Of a DNA stretch of 19,419 bases, positions 1-6,906 are shown piece by piece. Source of the DNA: SXOA01 sp046593355 (GTDB lineage Bacteria; Planctomycetota; Planctomycetia; Pirellulales; Pirellulaceae). Both the position numbers and the translations under genes were made by a program. The stretch lies in the NCBI GenBank assembly GCA_046593355.1, contig JBKJNY010000247.1, positions 1 through 19,419 of the forward strand. The letters run 5' to 3'. Positions within the stretch are counted from its first letter, which is position 1; each line of letters starts with the position of its first letter. Under the pieces are notes generated by a model that was not told the origin of the DNA, made no database searches, and saw only the letters and a program-made list of their open reading frames with translations.

Positions 1-624
1 ATCTTCGGTTCCCTTCCGCACGCTGGGTGCAAAGGAACCTCTACGACGAATTTCTACTGCTCAATATGGCTGGTTTTCAAAGCGCTCCCGGTGGCTGGTT
101 ATGAGCGCCCGCTGACATCGTGCAGCGAGGACCGAACGACTCGAGTTTGGAACATTTCAAGCGGCAAACAAATCGATCAACTCGGCGAGTGCGAACCGGA
201 TACAATTTCATATCATGCGGTTCCCGAAAGGCGTTCCGTTTGCACGTTTAGCCCTTCTGGAGATCGTCTGGTCGTTAACAGTGTTATCTGGGAATATGCG
301 AAGGACGACGAGAAGCCTATCCGCAGGTCAATGATGAAGAAATTGGGCGGAGGAAACGCCGTATTTTCGCCCGATGGGCGGTGGATCGCGACAGGGCATC
401 CGGACGGCACGCTCCATTTGTGGGATTCAAAAACCTTGGTTGAAAAGGCCGTGGTCAAAGGGTCCATCAACGGTAGCCCGCTGACCGAGGTCCGGTTTTC
501 CCGCAGCGGCAAGTTGATTGTCACCGTGGGAATGGGAATCGTGCCCGGTTTTGCAGCAATGAACCAGAAGGTCAAGCCGGACGACACCGTCGTGCGGGTC
601 TGGCGCGTGAATATTCCTGAGTGA
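1..624 (+). CDS. WD40-repeat protein, 3' end (5' end outside window)
   Basis: The reading frame is open from base 1 to the TGA at 622-624, giving 207 visible residues, so the gene very probably begins upstream. WD40 blades can be read directly: one ending SEDRTTRVWN, a degenerate one around CTFSPSGDRLVVNSVIWEY, a canonical one AVFSPDGRWIATGHPDGTLHLWD, and a last one VRFSRSGKLIVTV...DDTVVRVWRV that reaches the C-terminus. WD40 propellers are protein-interaction scaffolds. In planctomycetes they are often C-terminal to protein kinase or cytochrome-type domains, but no such domain is visible here. The first 30 codons fit a WD40 consensus poorly, and a GTG at 91 could serve as a start; a frameshift upstream of base 90 cannot be excluded. 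The binding partner is unknown. Confidence 0.75.
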   Translation: MFGSLPHAGCKGTSTTNFYCSIWLVFKALPVAGYERPLTSCSEDRTTRVWNISSGKQIDQLGECEPDTISYHAVPERRSVCTFSPSGDRLVVNSVIWEYAKDDEKPIRRSMMKKLGGGNAVFSPDGRWIATGHPDGTLHLWDSKTLVEKAVVKGSINGSPLTEVRFSRSGKLIVTVGMGIVPGFAAMNQKVKPDDTVVRVWRVNIPE

Positions 625-637
625 GGAAGGGGCGGGA

Positions 638-657
638 TTTCAGTTTTCAGTTTTCAG
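638..657. repeat. Heptamer tandem repeat TTTTCAG
   Basis: The sequence reads TTTCAG-TTTTCAG-TTTTCAG, almost three copies of a 7-bp unit. It lies between the WD40 stop codon and the next repeat element. A second, different heptamer tract occurs at 14068-14094. Confidence 0.7.
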
Positions 658-662
658 AAACG

Positions 663-697
663 ACCCTCACCCCGGCCCTCTCCCACGGGGAGAGGGG
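663..697. repeat. Interspersed CCCTCACCCC / GGGAGAGGG hairpin element
   Basis: A pyrimidine-rich stretch beginning ACCCTCACCCCGG is followed by a perfect hairpin: CCCTCTCCC at 676-684, loop ACG, GGGAGAGGG at 688-696. From memory, similar CCCTCACCCCGGCCC... elements are dispersed in many bacterial genomes. The purine arm lies 7 bases before the ATG at 704 and can act as a Shine-Dalgarno-like sequence for the next gene; that role is inference. Confidence 0.7.
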
Positions 698-703
698 GAT
701 GGA

Positions 704-1717
704 ATGCAGATGCCAGAGCCAGCACCGAGCGACAAGGGAAAGCTCAAGCTCTGGCAGTTTTCGCTCCGCTCGTTGATGTACCTGATGGCCGGGGTTGCTT
801 TGTTCCTGGGGCTTACCCAGACGCGCCTCTTGGGACGGGTTTTCCCGGTCGCCTCGATCTTCATCCTGATCTTCCAGTTCTATCTCCTCGTCCGGCTAAC
901 GGCCGGGGGTCGGTTTCCCGCGGGGTGGAGTCTCGCTAGAGGGGTGGGAGCCTGTTTCGTCCCCGCAGCGTATTTTGTCTTGGGAGGACGATACTGCTCG
1001 CCCCCTTTTCCAAGCACGTCGATCGTCCTGCTGTCCGCCTCTTGGCTCTGCTGGCCGAGCCTGGCTGCCATTATTTGGCTCGCGCGCCGAGCATCCACCG
1101 CGGAAGATTGGCGGACGCTCCGCCGCGTCAGCCTGATGCACTTGCTGGTGGAAACCTCGTGGCTGGCGCTGATATTCCTCGCCGCCTGGTATTGGGGAAT
1201 TGAAATTGAGTGGTATGGGGGATCGGGGGAAGGCGAACACGCCGGAATCTGGTTCCTGGCTCCCCTGGCGAACATCATCCCCCTGGTCCTCTGGCTGAGT
1301 CTCTTCTCCCCCTGGCGGAACGTCCCCCAGCGGGCCTGGCCCGATTCGTTGTTCCGCTGGTGCATGATTGCCGCCTTGGGACTCGCCATCCCCTCCTGTC
1401 TGGCCATGCTCTACTTATCCCTCAACCGCGAAAGGCTGGACGAGTACTACAGCTCGCGCGGCATGTACACGCTGTTTTGGTTCGAGATTACGGCGACGCT
1501 TGTCTTCAGTCTCCCACAAATGGCCAGCGCGGCATTGTTCGCCAGCGGGGTGACGTGCCAGCTCTTTCGCGCTCGCCAGGACCGCTGGCTGATCGCGCTG
1601 GGGTGCCTTTACTTCGTCCCCTTCTGGCTCGTGCTCTGGTGGCCCGGCCAACGTCCTGAGGCGGCGGCAAGAGTAGCCTTCACACTCCGTGTGAAGGCAT
1701 GTCCGCTCACGGAGTGA
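704..1717 (+). CDS. Polytopic membrane protein of unknown function
   Basis: The product is 337 residues. After a short hydrophilic N-terminus comes KLWQFSLRSLMYLMAGVALFLGLTQ, a motif shared by a large set of planctomycete membrane proteins, seen here from residue 14. Roughly eight or nine hydrophobic stretches follow, near residues 24-40, 48-66, 82-96, 105-127, 147-166, 182-203, 217-240, 258-285 and 294-314. No catalytic motif is recognisable. Two starts are possible, ATG 704 and ATG 710 (M-Q-M). The purine run AGAGGGGGA just upstream comes from the interspersed hairpin element and could serve as ribosome binding site. The last residues (FTLRVKACPLTE) and the stop codon are encoded by the double-hairpin repeat at 1676-1723, so the native C-terminus was probably altered or extended by insertion of that repeat. 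Function unknown. Confidence 0.7.
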   Translation: MQMPEPAPSDKGKLKLWQFSLRSLMYLMAGVALFLGLTQTRLLGRVFPVASIFILIFQFYLLVRLTAGGRFPAGWSLARGVGACFVPAAYFVLGGRYCSPPFPSTSIVLLSASWLCWPSLAAIIWLARRASTAEDWRTLRRVSLMHLLVETSWLALIFLAAWYWGIEIEWYGGSGEGEHAGIWFLAPLANIIPLVLWLSLFSPWRNVPQRAWPDSLFRWCMIAALGLAIPSCLAMLYLSLNRERLDEYYSSRGMYTLFWFEITATLVFSLPQMASAALFASGVTCQLFRARQDRWLIALGCLYFVPFWLVLWWPGQRPEAAARVAFTLRVKACPLTE

Positions 1718-1723
1718 GCGGAC
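1676..1723. repeat. Double-hairpin palindromic element (type A)
   Basis: Two perfect hairpins are separated by two bases. The first is GCCTTCACAC-TCC-GTGTGAAGGC (1676-1698); the second is GTCCGCTCAC-GGA-GTGAGCGGAC (1701-1723). Each has 10-bp arms and a 3-base loop. The cores CACTCCGTG and CACGGAGTG are reverse complements of each other. The upstream gene ends inside the second hairpin (TGA 1715-1717). The element may act as a transcription terminator or mRNA-stabilising structure, but no U-tract follows. Confidence 0.85.
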
Positions 1724-1744
1724 CACTATGGCTGATGCGGTGAG

Positions 1745-1780
1745 TGCCAATTGGCAGCCGGGCGGTTGATGTGGCATACT
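1745..1780 (+). promoter_or_regulatory. Candidate sigma70-like promoter of the deaminase/deacetylase gene
   Basis: TTGGCA (1751-1756), an 18-base spacer and CATACT (1775-1780) form the candidate; TGG just before the -10 gives an extended -10. The -35 is the right half of a perfect 12-bp palindrome, TGCCAATTGGCA (1745-1756), which could be an operator. The start codon lies 40 bases downstream. Confidence 0.4.
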
Positions 1781-1820
1781 GTAGCGGTGAACCTGAAGCA
1801 CGCTCTTTTCTCGCCAGCCC

Positions 1821-3713
1821 ATGTCTACAGTCAGCTCTGCCGCCCTCCAGCCCCCCAAGACGCCCGGCACCCATCTGCCGACTTACATTTTCGATACCCC
1901 GGACGACGTGGCCCGCCATGTAGCGCGGATTGTGGCCGGAGTCATTCGAGAGCGAAACGCCCGGGGCCAGCATGCCGTGCTGGGACTGCCGACCGGGTCA
2001 ACGCCGGTCGGGGTTTATCGGGAACTAGCGCGGATGTACCGCGAGGAAGGGCTCGATTTTTCGCAGGTCATCACCTTCAATTTGGACGAGTATTTCGGCC
2101 TGGCCAGCGACGCCTTGCAGAGCTACCACCGCTGGATGCAGGAACACTTCTTTCGGCACGTGAATGTTCCCCAGGGCAACATTCATATTCCCGATGGCAC
2201 GGTGACTTCCGAAGCCATCGAGGCCCACTGCCGGGAGTATGAGCAGGAAATCGAAACGGCAGGGGGGATCGACATCCTGCTGCTCGGCATCGGTGGCAAC
2301 GGACACATCGGCTTCAACGAGCCCTTCAGCCCCAAGAGTGGCCGGACGCGGCTGTGCGTCCTGGACCCAGTGACCAGGCGGGCGGCGGCGAGCGACTTCT
2401 TCTCCGAAGCCAACGTCCCGCAGCAGGCGATCACGATGGGATTGGGGACGATCTTCGAGGCTCGCAAGATTCTGCTCATGGCCCTCGGCGAACACAAAGC
2501 CGACATCATCCGCGAAGCGGCAGAGGGAGCCATTTCGCCGCGCGTCCCTGCTTCGTACTTGCAAGAGCACGGCGACGCCACCTTCATTATCGACGCCGCG
2601 GCTGCGCAGGACTTAACGGCCAGCGTCACGCCCTGGGTACTCGGCCGCGTGGAGTTCACCGACCCGCTCATTAAGCGGGCCTGCATTTGGCTCAGCGAAA
2701 AGACCGGCAAGGCCCTCCTCAAGCTTACCGACGACGATTTTCTCAACCACAATCTGCACCAACTGCTGCGGCATCATGGGCCGGCGCAAAAGATCGCCCA
2801 CCGGGTCTTCCGCTGGCTGATGGATACCATCGTGTATCATCCCGCCGGTAAGGAGAAGAGACGGATCATCTGCTTCAGCCCGCACCCCGACGACGACGTG
2901 ATCAGCATGGGAGGCACGCTTATCCGTCTGGTCGAGGATGGCCACGAAGCCCACATCGCCTACATGACCAGCGGCAACATCGCGGTCTTCGACCACGACG
3001 CCGCTCGCATCGCCGACCAGGTGACCGAATACAACCGGATGTTCGGCATCGATCAGGAGCGGAGCAAGCTGGTGGAATCGACCGTGCTCGAATCGCTCGC
3101 CCGCAAGACTCCCGGCCAGCCCGATATTGACAACGTCCTCAAAATCAAAGGGCTCATCCGCTGGGGAGAAGCCAAGGCCGGGGCCTTCAAAGTCGGCTGC
3201 AGGGAAGAGCATCTGCACTTTCTCGACTTGCCGTTCTACCGCACCGGCACCATCGCCAAAAAGCCGATTTGCGACGACGACGTGCGGATCATCCGCGAGC
3301 TGATCGAGCGGGTCGATCCGCACCAGGTCTACGTTGCCGGCGACCTCTCCGACCCGCACGGCACCCACCGCGTCTGTGCCCAGGCCATTTTCCGCGCCCT
3401 GCTCGAAATCGAAGCCTCCCGCGGCAGCCGGCCTGAAGCGCTGCTGTATCGCGGGGCGTGGCAGGAATACGACCTGCACGAAATCGAGATTGCCGTACCT
3501 CTTTCCCCCGGCGACATCGCCCGCAAGCGAAAAGCCATCTTCATGCACCAAAGCCAGAAGGACGCCGCCCTCTTCCCCGGCGCTGACCCCCGCGAGTTCT
3601 GGCAGCGGGCCGAAGAGCGCAACACCGCCACGGCCGCCCGCTATAACCAGGTGGGCTTGCCGGAGTATTTTGCGATGGAAGCGTTTACGCGGTGGAATGG
3701 GGTGCCGATTTAG
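1821..3713 (+). CDS. Glucosamine-6-phosphate deaminase fused to PIG-L/LmbE-type deacetylase
   Basis: The product is 630 residues in two parts. Residues 22-275 are a NagB domain, which converts glucosamine-6-phosphate to fructose-6-phosphate plus ammonia: phosphate-binding GLPTGSTPVGVY (55-66), NLDEY with D89, and GIGGNGHIGFNEP (156-168) with N160, H162 and E167. N at 160 replaces the Asp141 of the E. coli enzyme, as in Bacillus-type NagB. Residues 345-620 are a PIG-L/LmbE zinc hydrolase domain: SPHPDDDV (353-360, ligands H355 and D358, base D357) and DPHGTHR (511-517, H516 the likely third ligand). PIG-L proteins remove N-acetyl groups from sugars. Fusions of this kind occur in Bacteroidetes and Planctomycetes, where they are annotated simply as NagB. 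The pairing suggests N-acetylglucosamine-type substrates are deacetylated and deaminated by one cytoplasmic protein; whether both domains are active is inference. No signal peptide. I give no symbol because of the fusion. Confidence 0.9.
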   Translation: MSTVSSAALQPPKTPGTHLPTYIFDTPDDVARHVARIVAGVIRERNARGQHAVLGLPTGSTPVGVYRELARMYREEGLDFSQVITFNLDEYFGLASDALQSYHRWMQEHFFRHVNVPQGNIHIPDGTVTSEAIEAHCREYEQEIETAGGIDILLLGIGGNGHIGFNEPFSPKSGRTRLCVLDPVTRRAAASDFFSEANVPQQAITMGLGTIFEARKILLMALGEHKADIIREAAEGAISPRVPASYLQEHGDATFIIDAAAAQDLTASVTPWVLGRVEFTDPLIKRACIWLSEKTGKALLKLTDDDFLNHNLHQLLRHHGPAQKIAHRVFRWLMDTIVYHPAGKEKRRIICFSPHPDDDVISMGGTLIRLVEDGHEAHIAYMTSGNIAVFDHDAARIADQVTEYNRMFGIDQERSKLVESTVLESLARKTPGQPDIDNVLKIKGLIRWGEAKAGAFKVGCREEHLHFLDLPFYRTGTIAKKPICDDDVRIIRELIERVDPHQVYVAGDLSDPHGTHRVCAQAIFRALLEIEASRGSRPEALLYRGAWQEYDLHEIEIAVPLSPGDIARKRKAIFMHQSQKDAALFPGADPREFWQRAEERNTATAARYNQVGLPEYFAMEAFTRWNGVPI

Positions 3714-3735
3714 GGCCTCTTCTACCTCCGCAGCG

Positions 3736-3744
3736 TGGTATATT
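3736..3744 (+). promoter_or_regulatory. Extended -10 promoter candidate for the ATPase/TOPRIM pair
   Basis: TGG-TATATT fits TGnTATAAT with one mismatch, in a 71-base gap. No convincing -35 is present 17 bases upstream. The GTG start lies 40 bases downstream, so the pair can be transcribed independently of the deaminase gene. Confidence 0.4.
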
Positions 3745-3784
3745 TGGAAGTGGTTGATTCTGATGTCGTTACAAAGAGACAGCC

Positions 3785-4720
3785 GTGCTCAAGTCCGTAA
3801 AAGTCATTAACTACCGGTGCCTGCGAGATGTCAATGTTCCGCTACGCCCGTTGACCGTTCTGGTTGGACCCAATGATTCGGGGAAGACGACGCTGCTCCA
3901 TGCGGTTGATTCCATAATCAGAAATGCGGATCCCAATGAGATTACTGACCATTGGGAATGCAAAACGCAAAACGTAATTCGAATTCAGGCGGAGACGAAT
4001 CAGGGACAACTAGAAATTCGTCAAGCCTCGCCTATTCGGGAAGGTCTAGGGTTATCTCAACTTTTTCGATTGCCGTCCGAAGGCATTACCACACTCTGTC
4101 ATGGCTACAGCGCCAGCGAGGAAGCCATACTGCCAATAGGTTCGGCGGGCGAACGAATCGCTGCATTGCTTGACTATCTTCTCAGGCGCGACAGACGACG
4201 TTTCACGCTTGTCGAAAATCAATTGCGTGAGTTGATTCCCGGCCTTGTGAGCATCGACATCGGTACTCCAAGTCCCCAGCTTCGCGATATCGAACTGGTC
4301 ATCGAAAACGGCATTCGCATCCGGGCTGGCCTCACCTCGGTCGGCTTGCGGATCATGTTGTTCTTTGTCGTTCTCGCTTATCACCCGCATCCGCCGCACA
4401 CAATTCTGCTCGAAGAGCCTGAAAACGGCGTTCATCCCAAACGCCTCGCGGACGTGATTAGACTCTTGCGCGACTTGACGAAGGGAAAATACGGCGGGCA
4501 CGCTGCTCAGGTCATCCTAACCACTCACTCTCCTTATCTGCTCGACTCCGTTCGCATCGAAGAGGATCAAGTCCTTGTCTTCCACCGGAACGACGACGGC
4601 AGCCGCGATGCCAAGCCGGTAGATGCGGAGCGACTGAAGGATTTTCTCGGCGAATTCATGCTCGGGGAGATTTGGTACAACGAAAGCGAGGCAGGACTCG
4701 TTGCCGCGCAGCCAACATGA
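3785..4720 (+). CDS. AAA15/OLD-type ATPase
   Basis: The product is 311 residues. It begins LKSVKVINYRCLRDVNVPLRP, the N-terminus typical of RecF/OLD/AAA15 ATPases. Walker A is GPNDSGKTT (28-36). A degenerate signature-like segment lies near LTSVGLR (183-189). Walker B is TILLEEPENGVHP (206-218, acidic E210/E211) and the His-switch is LTTHSP (245-250, H248). No TOPRIM domain is fused; instead a separate gene follows with an ATGA overlap. The GTG start is chosen because AAAGAGA sits 5 bases upstream. These ATPases power nucleic-acid-targeting partners in OLD, PARIS and related defence systems; that role here is inferred from the partner gene. GC content drops in this gene: 26 of 60 bases in 3901-3960 are G or C, against 43 of 60 in 5821-5880, which suggests transfer. 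An Abi-type toxin pair or a housekeeping SMC-like function are alternatives. Confidence 0.85.
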   Translation: MLKSVKVINYRCLRDVNVPLRPLTVLVGPNDSGKTTLLHAVDSIIRNADPNEITDHWECKTQNVIRIQAETNQGQLEIRQASPIREGLGLSQLFRLPSEGITTLCHGYSASEEAILPIGSAGERIAALLDYLLRRDRRRFTLVENQLRELIPGLVSIDIGTPSPQLRDIELVIENGIRIRAGLTSVGLRIMLFFVVLAYHPHPPHTILLEEPENGVHPKRLADVIRLLRDLTKGKYGGHAAQVILTTHSPYLLDSVRIEEDQVLVFHRNDDGSRDAKPVDAERLKDFLGEFMLGEIWYNESEAGLVAAQPT

Positions 4721-5301
4721 TCAAGCTTTTAGTCGTGGGAGACGGGGAGCGCGATGGAGCCAGCGTTCCACCGCTCATCCAGACCATTCTGCAGAAACCC
4801 GTCGAGTCAGAATTCGAGCGCTGGCCGCGGCTCCAGAAGAGGGGGCTGGGGCGGAAGCTTCTCTTTGCAACAATTCAGGCCCGGACGCGCAAGCATGACG
4901 GTCTTGTTGCCGTTGTCGATGCCGACCAGCGGATGCGTAGCGAGAAGATCAAAGCACTGGTTGCCGCCCGCACCGAGATGCGGCAATCGGCTCCGCCTTT
5001 TCCTACAGCTCTGGGTGAAGCGATTCCTAACGGCGATGCCTGGTTGCTGGATGACCCCCTCGCGGTTTTTGATGCGCTGCAGCTTGACCGCAATACGCCG
5101 ATAGCGGTCGTGACCAAGGTGCGGGATCCGAAGCCGGAACTGGATGCGATCATTGCCATGTCTTCTCGCGCGGACGAAGACATCTTGCAAGTCCTTGCTG
5201 CCATAGCCGGCCTTGTTGGATTAGAGCGCTGTCGCCATGCCTCGGATACCGGGTTCGAGGCATTTGTGAAAGATGTCACGGCGGAACTCAAGCCACACTA
5301 A
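4717..5301 (+). CDS. TOPRIM/DUF4276-like partner of the ATPase
   Basis: The start is ATG 4717, whose bases overlap the ATPase stop (ATGA), a mark of translational coupling; the product is 194 residues. The pattern fits a small TOPRIM fold. Strand 1 is KLLVVGDGERDG with acidic residues D9/E11 (3-14). DGLVAVVDADQR (61-72) carries the DxD pair D68/D70. GEAIPNGDAWLLDDP (100-114) matches the conserved 'AIPxxExWLLAD' segment of DUF4276-like proteins. TOPRIM domains bind Mg2+ and cut or rejoin nucleic acid. In OLD nucleases the domain is fused to the ATPase; in PARIS a separate TOPRIM-type protein (AriB) works with the AAA ATPase AriA. The two-gene order here resembles the latter, but the sequence is not recognisably DUF4435. 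The family call rests on motif reading, not on a profile search. No helix-turn-helix or membrane segment is seen. Confidence 0.6.
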   Translation: MIKLLVVGDGERDGASVPPLIQTILQKPVESEFERWPRLQKRGLGRKLLFATIQARTRKHDGLVAVVDADQRMRSEKIKALVAARTEMRQSAPPFPTALGEAIPNGDAWLLDDPLAVFDALQLDRNTPIAVVTKVRDPKPELDAIIAMSSRADEDILQVLAAIAGLVGLERCRHASDTGFEAFVKDVTAELKPH

Positions 5302-5319
5302 CGATGAAGGCCACAATCT

Positions 5320-6828
5320 ATGAGATCCACGCAACTCCTCCTTGTTCTACTCCTCGTCCTAACTCTTTCGCCACCCGCGCCTCTCCTTGCCGCCCCACTC
5401 CGCGCCGGCGCGGCTAAGGTGGATATCACCCACCCCGACCACCCCACACGGCCGGGGGACAAGCTCTATGCGAAAGCACTGGTTCTGACAGACGACACCA
5501 CGACAGCGGTGATTATCACCGTCGATGCCGTGGCGCTGGGAGAAATCGGCCACATCAAGAATGACTACCTGCCCAACGTCCGCAAGGCATTGGAAAGGGA
5601 ACTGAAGATCAAGCCGGAAAGTGTGCTGATCAACGCCAGCCACTGCCACGGCATTGTCTGCAAGGACATCGAGCAGCGGACGGTGCAGGCGGTGAAGGAA
5701 GCTTGGAAGAAGATGGTGCCGGTCAACGTAGGCGTCGGCAGCGGGCATGAAGACCGGATCATGGAGAACCGCCGGCTGAAATTGAAGAGCGGGAAGGAGG
5801 CGGATGTGCGGCATGCGTATTCGCTGCCGCCGGATGACGAGGTGGTGGGCGTGGGGCCGGTCGATCCGGAGATTGGCGTCTTGCGAATCGACCGGATGGA
5901 TGGAACGACTCTGGCGGTCGTTTACAACTTCGCCGTCCATCCGATCCAAGGGGTTGCGGGCGGCGAAAACACAGCCGACATCACCGGCTTTGCCTCGCAG
6001 GTCATCGAGGACAACGTGAGCGAGGGGACGATTGCCATTTTCATTCAAGGCTGCGCCGGCGACATCAACCCGGCTTTCTATAAAGAAGTGGACCTGCCGC
6101 GGGATGCGGAGCCGCTGGGAAACATGCTGGGCCTCTCGACGCTCAAGGCAGTGCGGAAGATCAAGACCCGCGAGAACGCGCCGCTCAAGCTCATCAACGA
6201 ATCGCTAACTCTTCCCCGCGGCGAATTGCAGCCGCGAATCTACGCCCTGGAGGCCCGGCAGAAGGAGCTGCTCAGTTCGCTGCAAGGGACCACGCTCAAT
6301 CTGAAGTCGTTTCTTCCGCTAGCGGTCAAATACAAATTGTCGGGCGATTTTCCGACCCATGCCGCGCATCGCTACTTTCACGAAAAAGCACTGGGCAGGG
6401 AGGAGCTGCGGAAGCTCGACGCCGACAACCGCAAGCGGATCGAGCAGTACCTGCAGAACATCTACGTCATGGAGGACCTCACCCGGCTGCAAGAAAACTT
6501 GCGGCTGCTCAAGATGCACCAGGCCCAACATGTGGCGGCCGGCAAGCGAACGCTGGACGTGGAGCTGGTCGGGCTGCGAATCGGCGAATTTGTTCTCGTC
6601 ACTTCCCCCGGCGAGCTGACGTGCCAGATCGGGCTCAACATCAAGCAGGCCTCGCCCTACAAGAACACCTTCGTCGCCGGCTACACCAACGGCTATATCT
6701 ATTACGCTCCCACGGCCGAGCAGCTTGCGAATGTGGGCGGAGCCCAGGAGGACAGCGACTGCCTGCTCGCTCCCGAGTGGCAAAAGCTGTTTGAGGACCG
6801 GGTGGCGGAGCTGCTGAAAAGGCTATGA
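5320..6828 (+). CDS. Secreted neutral/alkaline ceramidase-like hydrolase
   Basis: The product is 502 residues with a clear Sec signal peptide (MRSTQLLLVLLLVLTLSPP...LLAAP; cleavage near residue 25), then RAGAAKVDITHP, the start of the neutral/alkaline non-lysosomal ceramidase N-terminal domain. Putative zinc ligands match the family: NASHCHG (105-111, H108/H110), NFAVHPIQG (203-211, H207), GCAGDINP (244-251), PGELT (430-434, E432) and the tyrosine-rich YTNGYIYYAPT segment (455-465). Characterised members hydrolyse the amide bond of ceramide. Planctomycete members are numerous and mostly uncharacterised, so the substrate is uncertain. The protein should act outside the cytoplasmic membrane. 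The gap after the TOPRIM gene is only 18 bases, so read-through is possible although the functions look unrelated. AAGG at 5307-5310 lies 9 bases before the ATG. Confidence 0.85.
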   Translation: MRSTQLLLVLLLVLTLSPPAPLLAAPLRAGAAKVDITHPDHPTRPGDKLYAKALVLTDDTTTAVIITVDAVALGEIGHIKNDYLPNVRKALERELKIKPESVLINASHCHGIVCKDIEQRTVQAVKEAWKKMVPVNVGVGSGHEDRIMENRRLKLKSGKEADVRHAYSLPPDDEVVGVGPVDPEIGVLRIDRMDGTTLAVVYNFAVHPIQGVAGGENTADITGFASQVIEDNVSEGTIAIFIQGCAGDINPAFYKEVDLPRDAEPLGNMLGLSTLKAVRKIKTRENAPLKLINESLTLPRGELQPRIYALEARQKELLSSLQGTTLNLKSFLPLAVKYKLSGDFPTHAAHRYFHEKALGREELRKLDADNRKRIEQYLQNIYVMEDLTRLQENLRLLKMHQAQHVAAGKRTLDVELVGLRIGEFVLVTSPGELTCQIGLNIKQASPYKNTFVAGYTNGYIYYAPTAEQLANVGGAQEDSDCLLAPEWQKLFEDRVAELLKRL

Positions 6829-6861
6829 CCGCAAGCGCGCGTGATCGAGCAGCGAGGGTCA

Positions 6862-6870
6862 TGCTACAAT
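6862..6870 (+). promoter_or_regulatory. Extended -10 promoter candidate for the DUF1080 gene
   Basis: TGC-TACAAT matches the extended -10 consensus except for one base; no good -35 is present. It lies 36 bases upstream of ATG 6907 and downstream of the alternative GTG at 6841, and so supports the later start. Confidence 0.45.
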
Positions 6871-6906
6871 TCGCCTTTCCAGCATTCCTTAAACCAGAGT
6901 GATTCC

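Noticed and set aside
1..90. Alternative frames 2 and 3 as the true upstream part of the WD40 gene
   Set aside because: Neither gives a better WD40 blade, and both stop near 115; frame 1 stays open to the window edge.
6841..6906. GTG start at 6841 for the DUF1080 gene
   Set aside because: It lies upstream of the likely promoter (6862-6870), and the 22 extra residues would precede and spoil a clear signal peptide.
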